From Paucibacter sp. B2R-40 (GTDB taxonomy: Bacteria > Pseudomonadota > Gammaproteobacteria > Burkholderiales > Burkholderiaceae_C), in NCBI RefSeq assembly GCF_025717555.1, contig NZ_JAJIRP010000001.1, positions 186,001-250,000 on the forward strand: a stretch of DNA of 64,000 bases, written 5' to 3'. How positions within the stretch are numbered: the first letter of the stretch is position 1; the number at the start of each line of letters is the position of its first letter. Position numbers and translations under genes: made by a program. Below the pieces are notes generated by a model. The model searched no databases and was not told the DNA's origin. It worked only from the letters and a program-made list of their open reading frames with translations. Shown here piece after piece: positions 1 to 7,236 of this stretch.

Positions 1-410
1 TGATTTGATTTTCATGGGGTCCCTATTTAGGTGGGTCAGAAGCTTTGTCAGTCCCACCGAAAGTCCTCCCGATGGCCTGAGCGCCAGTCTAGAGAATTCA
101 ACTGGCTTCAAAAACCCCGCGTTCCGAGGGGCAGCAAGCCTGCTTCGTGAACTTCATCACGAAAATGGTGGGCACTTGCGTGGCTGGCCGCGCTCTCTTC
201 CGTCAACAACAGCGCGATCAACAACAAGATGGTCCATACCGGCCCGCCAGGTGACCAGGCCACTCCCTCGAAACAGGGCGCCACCCACATCTGGCTGCGC
301 AGGCCCAGGCGGCAGCAGGCTGGCGGGGTGCCAGAAACATATAGGCCTGTGCACCAGCAGCAGCGCCAAGGTGATGACGACATGCAGAAGGGGCATCACG
401 GGGCCTGCGT
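1..410. other. Left edge, no supported gene
   Basis: This stretch lies downstream of the minus-strand metallo-hydrolase. Both strands have short open frames (for example minus-strand frames at 108-383 and 157-414), but none shows a recognisable domain or a convincing ribosome binding site. The two overlapping minus frames each hold one hydrophobic stretch, which could be the remains of a small membrane protein broken by a frameshift. That is a guess. Sulfur-detoxification loci often carry a TauE/SafE permease at such a place, but I cannot see one here. Confidence 0.3.
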
Positions 411-1310
411 TCAAAGCAAGTTCAGCGGCAGGCGCAGATAGGCCACACCGTTGGCATCCGGCGGCGGCAGGGCACCGGCGCGGATATTCACCTGCACAGA
501 AGGTAAGATCAGATTTGGCATGGCCAAACCGGCATCGCGCTGGCGGCGCATGGCCACAAAGTCCTGCTCACTGACGCCGTCGCGGAGATGGATATTGCCG
601 GCGCGTTGCTCGGCCACTGTCGTCTCCCAAGCGGCTGTGCGGCCCTCGGGTGGGTAGTCGTGGCACATATAGAGGCGTGTATTCGCGGGCAAAGTCAGCA
701 GTGAGCGCACGCTCTTGTATAGCGCCTGGGCATTGCCACCGGGGAAGTCGCAACGAGCGCTGCCAACATCGGGCATGAACAAGGTGTCGCCGACGAACAC
801 GGCCGCCGGCTCGCCGGCCCCGTCGACCTGGTACGCCATGCAAGCCGGCGTATGGCCGGGCACCGCCAGCGCGCTGGCTCGCAAGTCGCCGATCGCGAAT
901 TGCTCACCGGGCTGGAACAAGTGGTCGAACTGGCTGCCATCGGGATGAAACTCGGGCTCCAGATTGAAAATGCCCTTGAACACCTGTTGCACATCGGTGA
1001 TGGCGGCGCCGATGGCGATCTTGCCGCCCAGCTTTTTACGCAAATAATGCGCCGCTGAAAGGTGGTCGGCATGGGCATGGGTCTCCAGAATCCATTGCAC
1101 GCTCAAGCGCTGCGCTTGGACAAAAGCGATCAGCTCATCCGCAGACTTTGTGCTGGTGCGGCCGGCCTTGGGGTCAAAGTCCAGCACCGAATCGATGATG
1201 GCGCAGTGGCCACCACCATGGTCATAGACCACATAGCTGATGGTCCAAGTCGCGGGATCAAAGAAGGCTTTGACTTGGCGCGAGGCACATGAGGCGGGCG
1301 TGTTCAACAT
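411..1310 (-). CDS. MBL-fold persulfide dioxygenase-like hydrolase (ETHE1/Blh type)
   Basis: A 299-residue metallo-beta-lactamase-fold protein, expected to oxidise glutathione persulfide to sulfite in the cytoplasm. The metal-binding signature HAHADH is at about residues 78-83. A further ligand His lies in VPGHTP, the bridging Asp in VGDTLF, and the last His in MCHDYP. I chose the ATG at 1310 because AAGGAA sits 6-8 bases upstream; a GTG seven codons further out (1331) lacks such a site. The gene is transcribed away from bigR across a shared palindromic operator. In Xylella and Agrobacterium this domain is fused to DUF442 as Blh; here DUF442 is a separate gene at 2724. The family is secure, the exact substrate is inferred from context. 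Confidence 0.9.
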   Translation of the reverse strand: MLNTPASCASRQVKAFFDPATWTISYVVYDHGGGHCAIIDSVLDFDPKAGRTSTKSADELIAFVQAQRLSVQWILETHAHADHLSAAHYLRKKLGGKIAIGAAITDVQQVFKGIFNLEPEFHPDGSQFDHLFQPGEQFAIGDLRASALAVPGHTPACMAYQVDGAGEPAAVFVGDTLFMPDVGSARCDFPGGNAQALYKSVRSLLTLPANTRLYMCHDYPPEGRTAAWETTVAEQRAGNIHLRDGVSEQDFVAMRRQRDAGLAMPNLILPSVQVNIRAGALPPPDANGVAYLRLPLNLL

Positions 1311-1350
1311 AGCGAGTTCCTTGGTAGCCACAGTGGCTTTGCTTGATCAA

Positions 1351-1390
1351 ATAATAGTTTATTGACAAATATATTGTCAATAAATAAAAT
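1351..1390. promoter_or_regulatory. Divergent promoters with BigR-type operator
   Basis: An AT-rich island between the hydrolase and bigR. A 19-bp dyad at 1362-1380 has arms TTGACAA and TTGTCAA around ATATA. For bigR, TTGACA (1362-1367), 17 bp and TAAAAT (1385-1390) form a sigma-70 promoter. For the hydrolase, the complement of 1375-1380 gives TTGACA and the complement of 1351-1356 gives TATTAT with an 18-bp spacer. The dyad covers both -35 boxes, so one repressor dimer could shut both directions. BigR in other bacteria is known to repress from an AT-rich palindrome of this kind. Confidence 0.8.
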
Positions 1391-1419
1391 GTCAATATCG
1401 AAAGTGAAGGAATGCCACG

Positions 1420-1764
1420 ATGTTGCTTGACCCCACCCCCTCTGACGGCGCCACTGCGGCCACGCCGCTTGATCTGGACATGCTGCGCATTTCGGCCGAT
1501 GCCGCTTGCCGGCTGATGAAGGTGATGTCCAACCCGGACCGGCTGTTGCTGCTGTGCCAGCTCAGCCAGGGCGAAAAGCGCGTCGGCGAGTTGGAAGAAT
1601 TGGTCGGTATTGCGCAGCCGACCTTGTCACAGCAGCTCGGCGTGCTACGCGAAGAAGGCTTGGTCAGCACCAGGCGCGAAGGTAAGAACATTTATTACTG
1701 CATAGACAGTCCGCAAGCCACGGCCGTGATGGGCGTTTTGTACGCGCTGTATTGCGGCAAGTGA
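1420..1764 (+). CDS. bigR: BigR-like ArsR-family persulfide-sensing repressor
   Basis: A 114-residue winged-helix ArsR-family regulator. The recognition helix region is around residues 63-82 (GIAQPTLSQQLGVLREEG). Two cysteines, C46 and C112, are 66 residues apart, the same spacing as the redox pair C42/C108 of Xylella BigR, in which a polysulfide or disulfide link releases DNA. The start has AAGGAA seven bases upstream. It heads a rightward operon with two YeeE/YedE genes and a DUF442 gene, and is divergent from the persulfide dioxygenase. It probably represses both units until sulfide or persulfide accumulates. The closely related SqrR/YgaV branch is the main alternative name. Confidence 0.88.
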   Translation: MLLDPTPSDGATAATPLDLDMLRISADAACRLMKVMSNPDRLLLLCQLSQGEKRVGELEELVGIAQPTLSQQLGVLREEGLVSTRREGKNIYYCIDSPQATAVMGVLYALYCGK

Positions 1765-1793
1765 ACGCAACCTCATCAGGAGATAGAAACACC

Positions 1794-2225
1794 ATGCAGA
1801 TCGACTGGACGCACTTCACGCCCTGGGCCTCGCTGGCCGGCGGCATCTTGCTGGGCCTGGCTGCCAGCGCCTTTATTTTGCTCAATGGCCGCATCCTGGG
1901 CATCAGCGGCATCGTCGGCGGCCTGCTGCGCCCGCGCAGCGGTGACTCTGCTTGGCGCATCGCCTTTGTGCTGGGCATGCTGGCTGCGCCTGCGCTGTAC
2001 TACTGGGCGGCCGGCCCGGTCTTGGCCACGGTCGACGCGGGCTGGGCCACCGTGATAGCCGCCGGCTTGCTGGTAGGCGTTGGCACCCGCTATGGCTCGG
2101 GTTGCACCAGCGGCCACGGTGTGTGCGGCTTGTCGCGGCTGTCGCCGCGCTCGCTGATGGCGACCTTGGCCTTTATGGGCGCGGGCTTCGCCATGGTCTT
2201 TGTCGTTCGCCATTTATTGGCCTGA
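1794..2225 (+). CDS. YeeE/YedE family sulfur transporter, first half
   Basis: A 143-residue inner-membrane protein of the sulf_transp family with about four hydrophobic segments. It carries the family motif NGRILGISGI near residue 31 and a GSGCTSGHGVCG signature with C104 and C111, which in this family relay persulfide or thiosulfate sulfur across the membrane. AGGAGA lies about ten bases before the ATG at 1794. The small size shows a half-transporter that pairs with the next gene, as in the PmpA/PmpB pairs. It lies 29 bases behind bigR. Import rather than export of sulfur is inferred from YeeE of other bacteria. Confidence 0.88.
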   Translation: MQIDWTHFTPWASLAGGILLGLAASAFILLNGRILGISGIVGGLLRPRSGDSAWRIAFVLGMLAAPALYYWAAGPVLATVDAGWATVIAAGLLVGVGTRYGSGCTSGHGVCGLSRLSPRSLMATLAFMGAGFAMVFVVRHLLA

Positions 2226-2239
2226 ATCCGGAGCACAGC

Positions 2240-2704
2240 ATGAGCAAAATCAGCCATTCAGCCTCACACCACCATCGCCTGTCCGAGTTCGGCGTCGGCC
2301 TGCTGTTCGGACTGGGCCTGATCCTGGCGGGCATGACCGATCCCAGCAAGGTGCTGGGCTTTCTGGACTTGGCCGGCCTGTGGGACCCCTCGCTTGCCTT
2401 TGTGATGGGCGGCGCCATCTTGGTCAGCTTGGGCGCATTTGCGCTGGCCAAGCAGCGCAGCCAAAGCTTGCTGGGCGGCGCGATGCACCTGCCCACCCGC
2501 CGCGATATCGATCGCCGCCTCATCACCGGCAGCTTGCTGTTCGGCGCCGGCTGGGGTTTGGCGGGGTTTTGCCCTGGGCCGGCCATCGTGTCGCTGGCCA
2601 CGGGCAACCCGAAGGCGGTCGTCTTCGTTTTAGCTATGCTGGCGGGCATGGCGATCTTCGAAATTGCTGAAAATCGCGTCGGCAAAGCAGTTGCCAAAAT
2701 TTAA
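2240..2704 (+). CDS. YeeE/YedE family sulfur transporter, second half
   Basis: A 154-residue membrane protein, partner to the preceding gene. A short His-rich amino end is followed by about four hydrophobic segments, with LAGMTDPSKVLGFLD near residue 29 and GFCPGPAIVSLATG near residue 109, including C111. Both motifs are typical of the second half of two-gene YeeE/YedE systems. Starts further upstream would lie inside the previous gene, so the ATG at 2240, 14 bases after its stop, is used. Context in the BigR locus suggests handling of persulfide or thiosulfate. Confidence 0.88.
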   Translation: MSKISHSASHHHRLSEFGVGLLFGLGLILAGMTDPSKVLGFLDLAGLWDPSLAFVMGGAILVSLGAFALAKQRSQSLLGGAMHLPTRRDIDRRLITGSLLFGAGWGLAGFCPGPAIVSLATGNPKAVVFVLAMLAGMAIFEIAENRVGKAVAKI

Positions 2705-2723
2705 CCAAAAGTCAGCCCCAACT

Positions 2724-3065
2724 ATGAGCATCCCTGTCCGTTCCGTCACGCCTGAGTTCTATGTGGCGGCCCAGCTGGCCCCTACCGATATGGCCGCCGC
2801 TGCCGCGATGGGCTTCAAGACCGTCATCAACAACCGCCCCGATCTGGAAGGCGGCGCCGATCAGCCCGCCAGCGCCAGCATGCAAGCCGCCGCCGAGGCG
2901 GCCGGTCTAAGCTATGTCTACCTGCCGGTGGTAAGCGGCGCCATCACCGCCGAGCAAGCAGCCAGCATGAAACAAACATTGGACGCTGCAACACCCCCAG
3001 TGCTGGCCTTTTGCCGTTCCGGTGCCCGCTCGACGCAATTGTTCATGCTGGCGCAGCAAGCCTGA
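2724..3065 (+). CDS. DUF442 (TIGR01244) sulfurtransferase-like protein
   Basis: A 113-residue cytoplasmic protein with a dual-specificity-phosphatase/rhodanese-like fold. The active-site loop CRSGARS is at residues 97-103, with C97 as the probable persulfide carrier. The family occurs alone or fused to an ETHE1-type domain in Blh; here it is free-standing and ends the bigR operon. It starts 19 bases after the second transporter gene. It probably passes sulfane sulfur to glutathione for the divergent dioxygenase, although phosphatase activity cannot be excluded from sequence alone. Confidence 0.87.
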   Translation: MSIPVRSVTPEFYVAAQLAPTDMAAAAAMGFKTVINNRPDLEGGADQPASASMQAAAEAAGLSYVYLPVVSGAITAEQAASMKQTLDAATPPVLAFCRSGARSTQLFMLAQQA

Positions 3066-3075
3066 TCTAAGAAAT

Positions 3076-3126
3076 TGGGGTCAGGTTCATTTGTTTCGCC
3101 CATGGCGAAAAATGAACCTGACCCCA
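3076..3126. repeat. Intergenic palindrome, dispersed REP-like element (copy 1)
   Basis: A long palindrome with 17-base arms TGGGGTCAGGTTCATTT (3076-3092) and AAATGAACCTGACCCCA (3110-3126). The loop holds a second stem, TTCGCC/GGCGAA around CAT. Exactly the same two arms recur at 55637-55692 around an unrelated loop. It lies between the end of the sulfur operon and the mviM-like gene and may also end transcription, but there is no clear T tract. Such palindromes resemble REP elements mobilised by RAYT-type transposases; no such transposase is in this window. Confidence 0.8.
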
Positions 3127-3145
3127 TTTAAATGATGGAGCGCCA

Positions 3146-4087
3146 ATGATGCGAATTGCCGTGATCGGCCTGGGCGATATTGCCCAAAAAGCCTACCTGC
3201 CGCTGCTCAGCCGGCGCAGCGATATCGAGCTGGTCTTGTGCTCGCGTAACGCCGCAACGCTGCAGGCTCTGGGCCGGCAATACCGGATCGAGAACCTGGC
3301 CTGCAGCATCGAGGATTTGGCCCGCTTTGCGCCCAAGGCCGCCTTTGTGCACACCGCCACCGCCGCCCATGTCGAGGTGACGAGTGCGCTGTTGGAGATG
3401 GGCGTCGATGTCTATCTCGACAAACCGATCGCCTATGAGCTGACCGCCGCCGAGCGCCTGGTGGCCTTGGCGCGCGCGCGCGGACGGCTGTTGATGCTGG
3501 GCTTCAACCGGCGCTGCGCGCCGCTCTACCAAACCTTGGCCGAGCAGCCCGATCCGCATCTGGTGCTGCTGCAAAAACACCGCGTCGGCCAGCCGGCCGG
3601 TGTGCGCGAGTTCATCTTTGATGACTTCATTCATGTCGTTGACACGTTGAGGTGGCTGGCGCCGTCCGAGCCCACGACGCTGGCTGTCGCTGCGCGCGTT
3701 GAGACGGGTAAAAGGGCGGGTTTGCTGGCGCATGTCAGCGTGCAATTCAAAGCCGGCAGCTTCACCGGCCTGGGCCTGATGAACCGCGACAGTGGTGCCA
3801 ACGAAGAATGCCTGGAACTGATGTGCGAAGGCAGCAAATGGCGGGTCGAAAACCTGAATCAAGCCAGCGAGCACATCCTTGGCCGCGAGCAGCGGCATGG
3901 CTTTGACGACTGGACGCCGGTGCTCAAACGCCGAGGCTTCGAGGCCATCATCGAACAATTTCTGGCGGCCGTGCGGGCGCCCGAAGTGGAGCACCGCTGG
4001 GCCGAAGATGCGCTGCAGACACATAGGCTGTGCGAGCAGATTGTGCTGGCGATCGAACAACAAGGGCAGACCGGCGCGCCGGCTTGA
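3146..4087 (+). CDS. mviM: Gfo/Idh/MocA-family oxidoreductase, MviM/YceM-like
   Basis: A 313-residue NAD(P)-dependent oxidoreductase. The Rossmann motif GLGDIAQKAYLP starts at about residue 8, and the family LDKPIA motif (lysine of the EKP-type site) is near residue 94. GFNRRCAPLY and DDFIHVVDTLRWL follow, closely resembling E. coli MviM (YceM), whose substrate is not known to me. GGAG lies about six bases before the start; a second Met directly follows the first. It is convergent with the next gene, so it is probably a single transcript. Confidence 0.82.
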   Translation: MMRIAVIGLGDIAQKAYLPLLSRRSDIELVLCSRNAATLQALGRQYRIENLACSIEDLARFAPKAAFVHTATAAHVEVTSALLEMGVDVYLDKPIAYELTAAERLVALARARGRLLMLGFNRRCAPLYQTLAEQPDPHLVLLQKHRVGQPAGVREFIFDDFIHVVDTLRWLAPSEPTTLAVAARVETGKRAGLLAHVSVQFKAGSFTGLGLMNRDSGANEECLELMCEGSKWRVENLNQASEHILGREQRHGFDDWTPVLKRRGFEAIIEQFLAAVRAPEVEHRWAEDALQTHRLCEQIVLAIEQQGQTGAPA

Positions 4088-4108
4088 TTCGGCGCACGCG
4101 CTGCGTGT

Positions 4109-5521
4109 TCATTGCACCAAGCTTGGTGCCTGGTTTGGCCCGGCGGTTTGCGCGACGCCCTCCACCATCTCGGCCAACAGCGCCAGCGGCAGCGGGCCAT
4201 GCTTGAGCACCTTGTCGTGGAAAACGCGGATATCAAATGCAGCACCTTCGCGCACCCGCGCCGCTTCGCGCAACTGGCGCAGCATCACCGCACCCTGCTT
4301 GTAGGTGATCGCCTGCGCCGGCCAATTGCGCACCCGTGCGATCTCGCGCTGGGCCAAATGCGGCAACATCGGCAGCTTGCTGCGCCAATAGTCCTGCGCT
4401 TCTTGCTCGGTCCAATCAAGCGCGTTGATGCCGACATCCAGCACCACGCGGATCGAGCGTACCAAGTCCCATTCCACCGCGCCCAGGGCATCCGAGTCCT
4501 GTTGAAACAAGCCCAGCTCGCTGCCGAACTCCTCGACGTAAGCGCCCCAGCCTTCGGCAAATGCCGAATAGAAACCGTGCGGCAGACCAACCGGGCAGCC
4601 GCGCTGCTCCAGCGCATAGCGGCTTTGGTAGTGATGGCCGGGCGTGCTCTCATGCAGCAGCAACCAGTCGATATTGCGCCGCCCATAGCTAGCCTGCGCT
4701 TGGTTGAAATAGAAGGTGCTTTCGGCGGGCTCGTAGTAGCCATCAACCGGCAAGGCGCTGCCCAAATCGGAGCGCCGGATCAGCGGCGGTGCGATTGCGG
4801 TCGGCAGGAAAAGCTTGTGCAGATTCCGGTAGACCCGCGCCTGGCGCACTTCGTAATCTACTTGTGGCGTTTGCCCATCCGGGTAGCTGAAATTGGGGCC
4901 AGCCAGATAGACGGCAAAGGCCTGGTCACGGCCGGCGTAGCCCATGCGTGCTTGCAAATCACGGTAGCGCGTCAAGGCGCGGTCCAACTCGCTCTGGCCC
5001 AGCGCCATCAAAGCCTCGGGTGTGCTGTCCATGGTCAGCCAGGCCAGGCGCAGATAGGCGTACCAGTCTTTGCCCAAGCTGGTCTTGGCCAGCCCCTGAT
5101 CGGACAAGACCGCTTGCGGCCCCAGCGCCAAGAAGGCCTTGAGCAGCCTAAGCTTTTGCTGGTTCAGCGCCAACTCAAAGGCGATCTGACGCAGTTGCAG
5201 GGCTTGGCAGGTGCTGCTGGCCTGCCCGTCCAAGGCCTTCAACTGTTGACCAAGCTGATCGAGGCGGCGCTGCTGCAGGGCCACATCGGTGTGCTGCACG
5301 ATGTGCTGGATATTCTTGCGATAAGACAAGTCCATCTCGCCGCCCAAACCCAACTCGGCATAGGCAGCGCTGAAGTCAGCAATGAATTGCTCCACGGGCT
5401 GGGCCAGCGACTGGGCAGCTGCGGCATGGGCCGAAGGTGATGCTTGTGCCGCCAGCGATGCGGCCAATGCAAACGCAGCAAGCGCAGTAGACGCTGCAAA
5501 AAAGGTGGGGCGAAATTTCAT
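4109..5521 (-). CDS. Secreted DUF885 family protein (putative zinc peptidase)
   Basis: A 470-residue exported protein with a signal peptide (basic start, Ala-rich core, cleavage near residues 25-32). The DUF885 signature is intact: HESTPGHHYQ, which resembles an HExxH-type zinc site with spacing unique to the family, followed by EGWGAYVEEFG. The frame runs open further upstream to 5797, but only the ATG at 5521 gives a signal peptide directly at the amino end. Acts in the periplasm or outside. A second, divergent DUF885 protein is at 44625. Peptidase function is inferred from family resemblance to gluzincins. Confidence 0.85.
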   Translation of the reverse strand: MKFRPTFFAASTALAAFALAASLAAQASPSAHAAAAQSLAQPVEQFIADFSAAYAELGLGGEMDLSYRKNIQHIVQHTDVALQQRRLDQLGQQLKALDGQASSTCQALQLRQIAFELALNQQKLRLLKAFLALGPQAVLSDQGLAKTSLGKDWYAYLRLAWLTMDSTPEALMALGQSELDRALTRYRDLQARMGYAGRDQAFAVYLAGPNFSYPDGQTPQVDYEVRQARVYRNLHKLFLPTAIAPPLIRRSDLGSALPVDGYYEPAESTFYFNQAQASYGRRNIDWLLLHESTPGHHYQSRYALEQRGCPVGLPHGFYSAFAEGWGAYVEEFGSELGLFQQDSDALGAVEWDLVRSIRVVLDVGINALDWTEQEAQDYWRSKLPMLPHLAQREIARVRNWPAQAITYKQGAVMLRQLREAARVREGAAFDIRVFHDKVLKHGPLPLALLAEMVEGVAQTAGPNQAPSLVQ

Positions 5522-6077
5522 TTTCAGGCGCCGTATCAAGTAAGTGCTCAGCAGCGCCGCATCATGCCGAACTGGCGCAAACAAGCGCAAGTCCCATTGG
5601 GCACCCCGCAAAAAATCGAGCGCGGACTTTGCCTGCGCCACCAATGCGCTTGGCAACGGCGATCTTGCTATTGCCCCTGTTGCCATGCCCTTGCGCCCAA
5701 GCCCGTCTCTGAGACTGGCCGCTATATGTCCGACGACACCTTTGAAATCAGGCCAGCCAGCATTCACTGACGCGCCTCGCGTCACGCTCATTGGCAAAAA
5801 TCCGTCAGCGCAGAAATTGAGTTAGCGCCTCTATACAAGGCGCATCCGTGGCGAGCATGGCAAAAAAGAAACAAACGGCCGCAGCTTCAAGGCCTTCGTT
5901 GACCTAGTCGAAAAAAAACAGCATGAAAACCCTTAATATGTCTCAGGTTTTGCGAGGCTTGACTGTGCAATCGTCTACCGCGCTTGCTCGCTGTGCTAAC
6001 AGATTGCGCAATTGACCTAGGTCTGCCTGTGAGTTTCTTGCTCAGTGCTTTTTTCTTATTTTTTTGAAAGTATCACC
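5522..6077. other. Intergenic region upstream of two divergent exported proteins
   Basis: A stretch of 556 bases between the divergent DUF885 gene and the Ala-rich exported protein. I see no gene with a domain or a good ribosome binding site. From about 5830 the base composition becomes AT-richer with A and T tracts (for example 5910-5918 and 6049-6066), as expected for promoters. The part next to 5521 stays GC-rich with an open minus frame that simply extends the DUF885 gene. Confidence 0.4.
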
Positions 6078-6494
6078 ATGAAGAATTCCATCGCCGCTGT
6101 TGCCGTCCTCTTCTCCTTGTTGGGCGGCGCTGCTCAAGCCCAAATTAACGCCTCTGCGGCCATGCCGGCACCGGCCGCCAAGACGGCCGCCGCGGCCAGC
6201 ACCGACCCGATCGTGGTGATGCGCGCCGAGCAGCGTGCTGCCCGCACCGAGTTCAACAACACCGTGCGCCCAATCCGCGCCGAGCGCGCAGCCACCATCA
6301 AGGCCGCTCAAGACAAGGCCGGCGCTGAAGCCAAGGCCGCCGGCAAGGATCCGTTGGTGGCCCGCCGTAACGCCCGCGCCGAAGCCACGGCCGCGACCAA
6401 GGCCGACTTCGACGCCAAGATGAAGGCCGCCAGCGAAACACGCAGCGCCGCCATGGCCGCAGCTGCCGCCAAGCGCGCTGCCGCTGCCAAGTAA
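6078..6494 (+). CDS. Ala/Lys/Arg-rich exported protein
   Basis: A 138-residue protein with a clear signal peptide (MKNSIAAVAVLFSLL, cleavage after AQA near residue 22). The mature part is low-complexity, rich in Ala, Lys and Arg with regular charged residues, and probably forms long helices. There is a repeated pattern of R/K-A-E-A and K-A-A steps, but no domain I can name. Its own promoter region lies upstream and a strong terminator directly follows, so it is monocistronic. It could be a periplasmic scaffold or stress protein; function is unknown. Confidence 0.72.
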   Translation: MKNSIAAVAVLFSLLGGAAQAQINASAAMPAPAAKTAAAASTDPIVVMRAEQRAARTEFNNTVRPIRAERAATIKAAQDKAGAEAKAAGKDPLVARRNARAEATAATKADFDAKMKAASETRSAAMAAAAAKRAAAAK

Positions 6495-6519
6495 TCACTC
6501 GGCTGTCGCAGATAAGAAA

Positions 6520-6542
6520 GGGGCCAGTCGGCCCCTTTTTTT
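6520..6542 (+). terminator. Rho-independent terminator
   Basis: A hairpin GGGGCC, loop AGTC, GGCCCC followed by seven T residues, 25 bases after the stop of the Ala-rich exported protein. The preceding A-rich bases would also let it work weakly for the convergent PAP2 gene. Confidence 0.92.
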
Positions 6543-6552
6543 GTTGCTCGGA

Positions 6553-7236
6553 TCAGGTGGCCGTTTTGCGGCCTCGCTTACGGGCGTAAAGATCGGCCAG
6601 CACGCACAGCGTCCAGCAGATGAAACCCGTCCACAAAGTGTGACTGAGGTAATGCGCGCCGCGCGCCATCTGGGCCAAGCCAAAAGCCGCGCCGAAAGCC
6701 AACACCAGGCCAAGCAGCACCCGCGCCAGCGCCGGCCGATAGGGCCGCCACAAAAAGTACAGGCCAAAGAAGCCGAACGCGGCGATCGCGTGGCCAGACG
6801 GGAAGCAATGCCCCGGCCCACCGTCATACACGCCCAGCAGCCAATGCGGCACATAGTGGGCAACACCGCCAAACTCGCTCAGCTCCCAGGGGCAGCTGGT
6901 CAGGTTGACACGCTTGAGTGCGGGCACCAAGACGATATTCGCCACCGCCACGCCCAGCCAAAACAGGCGCTCCCGCTTGCTTGGCGTCATTGGTTTTGGC
7001 TTGACCCACAGCGCGTCGCTCAGCTGCCAAATCAATACCGCCCAGCCCAGCGCCCGTCCGCCCTCATGCGCCAGCGAGCTGGTCAGCCAGGCTTCGCGCC
7101 ATGGAAAGCCTTCGGCCGTGCCGAACTGGCGTACCAGCGGCAAATCCAGGCCGCTGAACTCCCATAGCGTCAGCAAGAACAGGCAGATCAGGGTGATGGC
7201 AAGGTCGCGGCGCCAGACCGGGTTCGCGGCCGCCAT
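6553..7236 (-). CDS. PAP2-family membrane phosphatase
   Basis: A 227-residue inner-membrane protein of the type 2 phosphatidic acid phosphatase family with about six hydrophobic segments. The phosphatase motifs are KRVNLTSCPWEL, CFPSGHA and ARGAHYLSHTLWTGF; the catalytic His residues are in the second and third. Its ATG at 7236 overlaps the stop of eptA by one base (TGATG), so translation is coupled. The pairing suggests removal of phosphate from lipid A or from undecaprenyl or phosphatidylglycerol phosphates in the same envelope program, but the substrate is inferred. Confidence 0.87.
   Translation of the reverse strand: MAAANPVWRRDLAITLICLFLLTLWEFSGLDLPLVRQFGTAEGFPWREAWLTSSLAHEGGRALGWAVLIWQLSDALWVKPKPMTPSKRERLFWLGVAVANIVLVPALKRVNLTSCPWELSEFGGVAHYVPHWLLGVYDGGPGHCFPSGHAIAAFGFFGLYFLWRPYRPALARVLLGLVLAFGAAFGLAQMARGAHYLSHTLWTGFICWTLCVLADLYARKRGRKTAT

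Noticed and set aside
5-574. Open plus-strand frame across the left edge and minus frames at 108-414
   Set aside because: No domain, no ribosome binding site, and the plus frame runs antisense into the metallo-hydrolase gene.
4112-5440. Long plus-strand frame opposite the DUF885 gene (442 codons)
   Set aside because: Typical antisense shadow of a GC-rich gene; rich in Gln/Arg/Leu with no fold; the minus strand holds the intact motifs.
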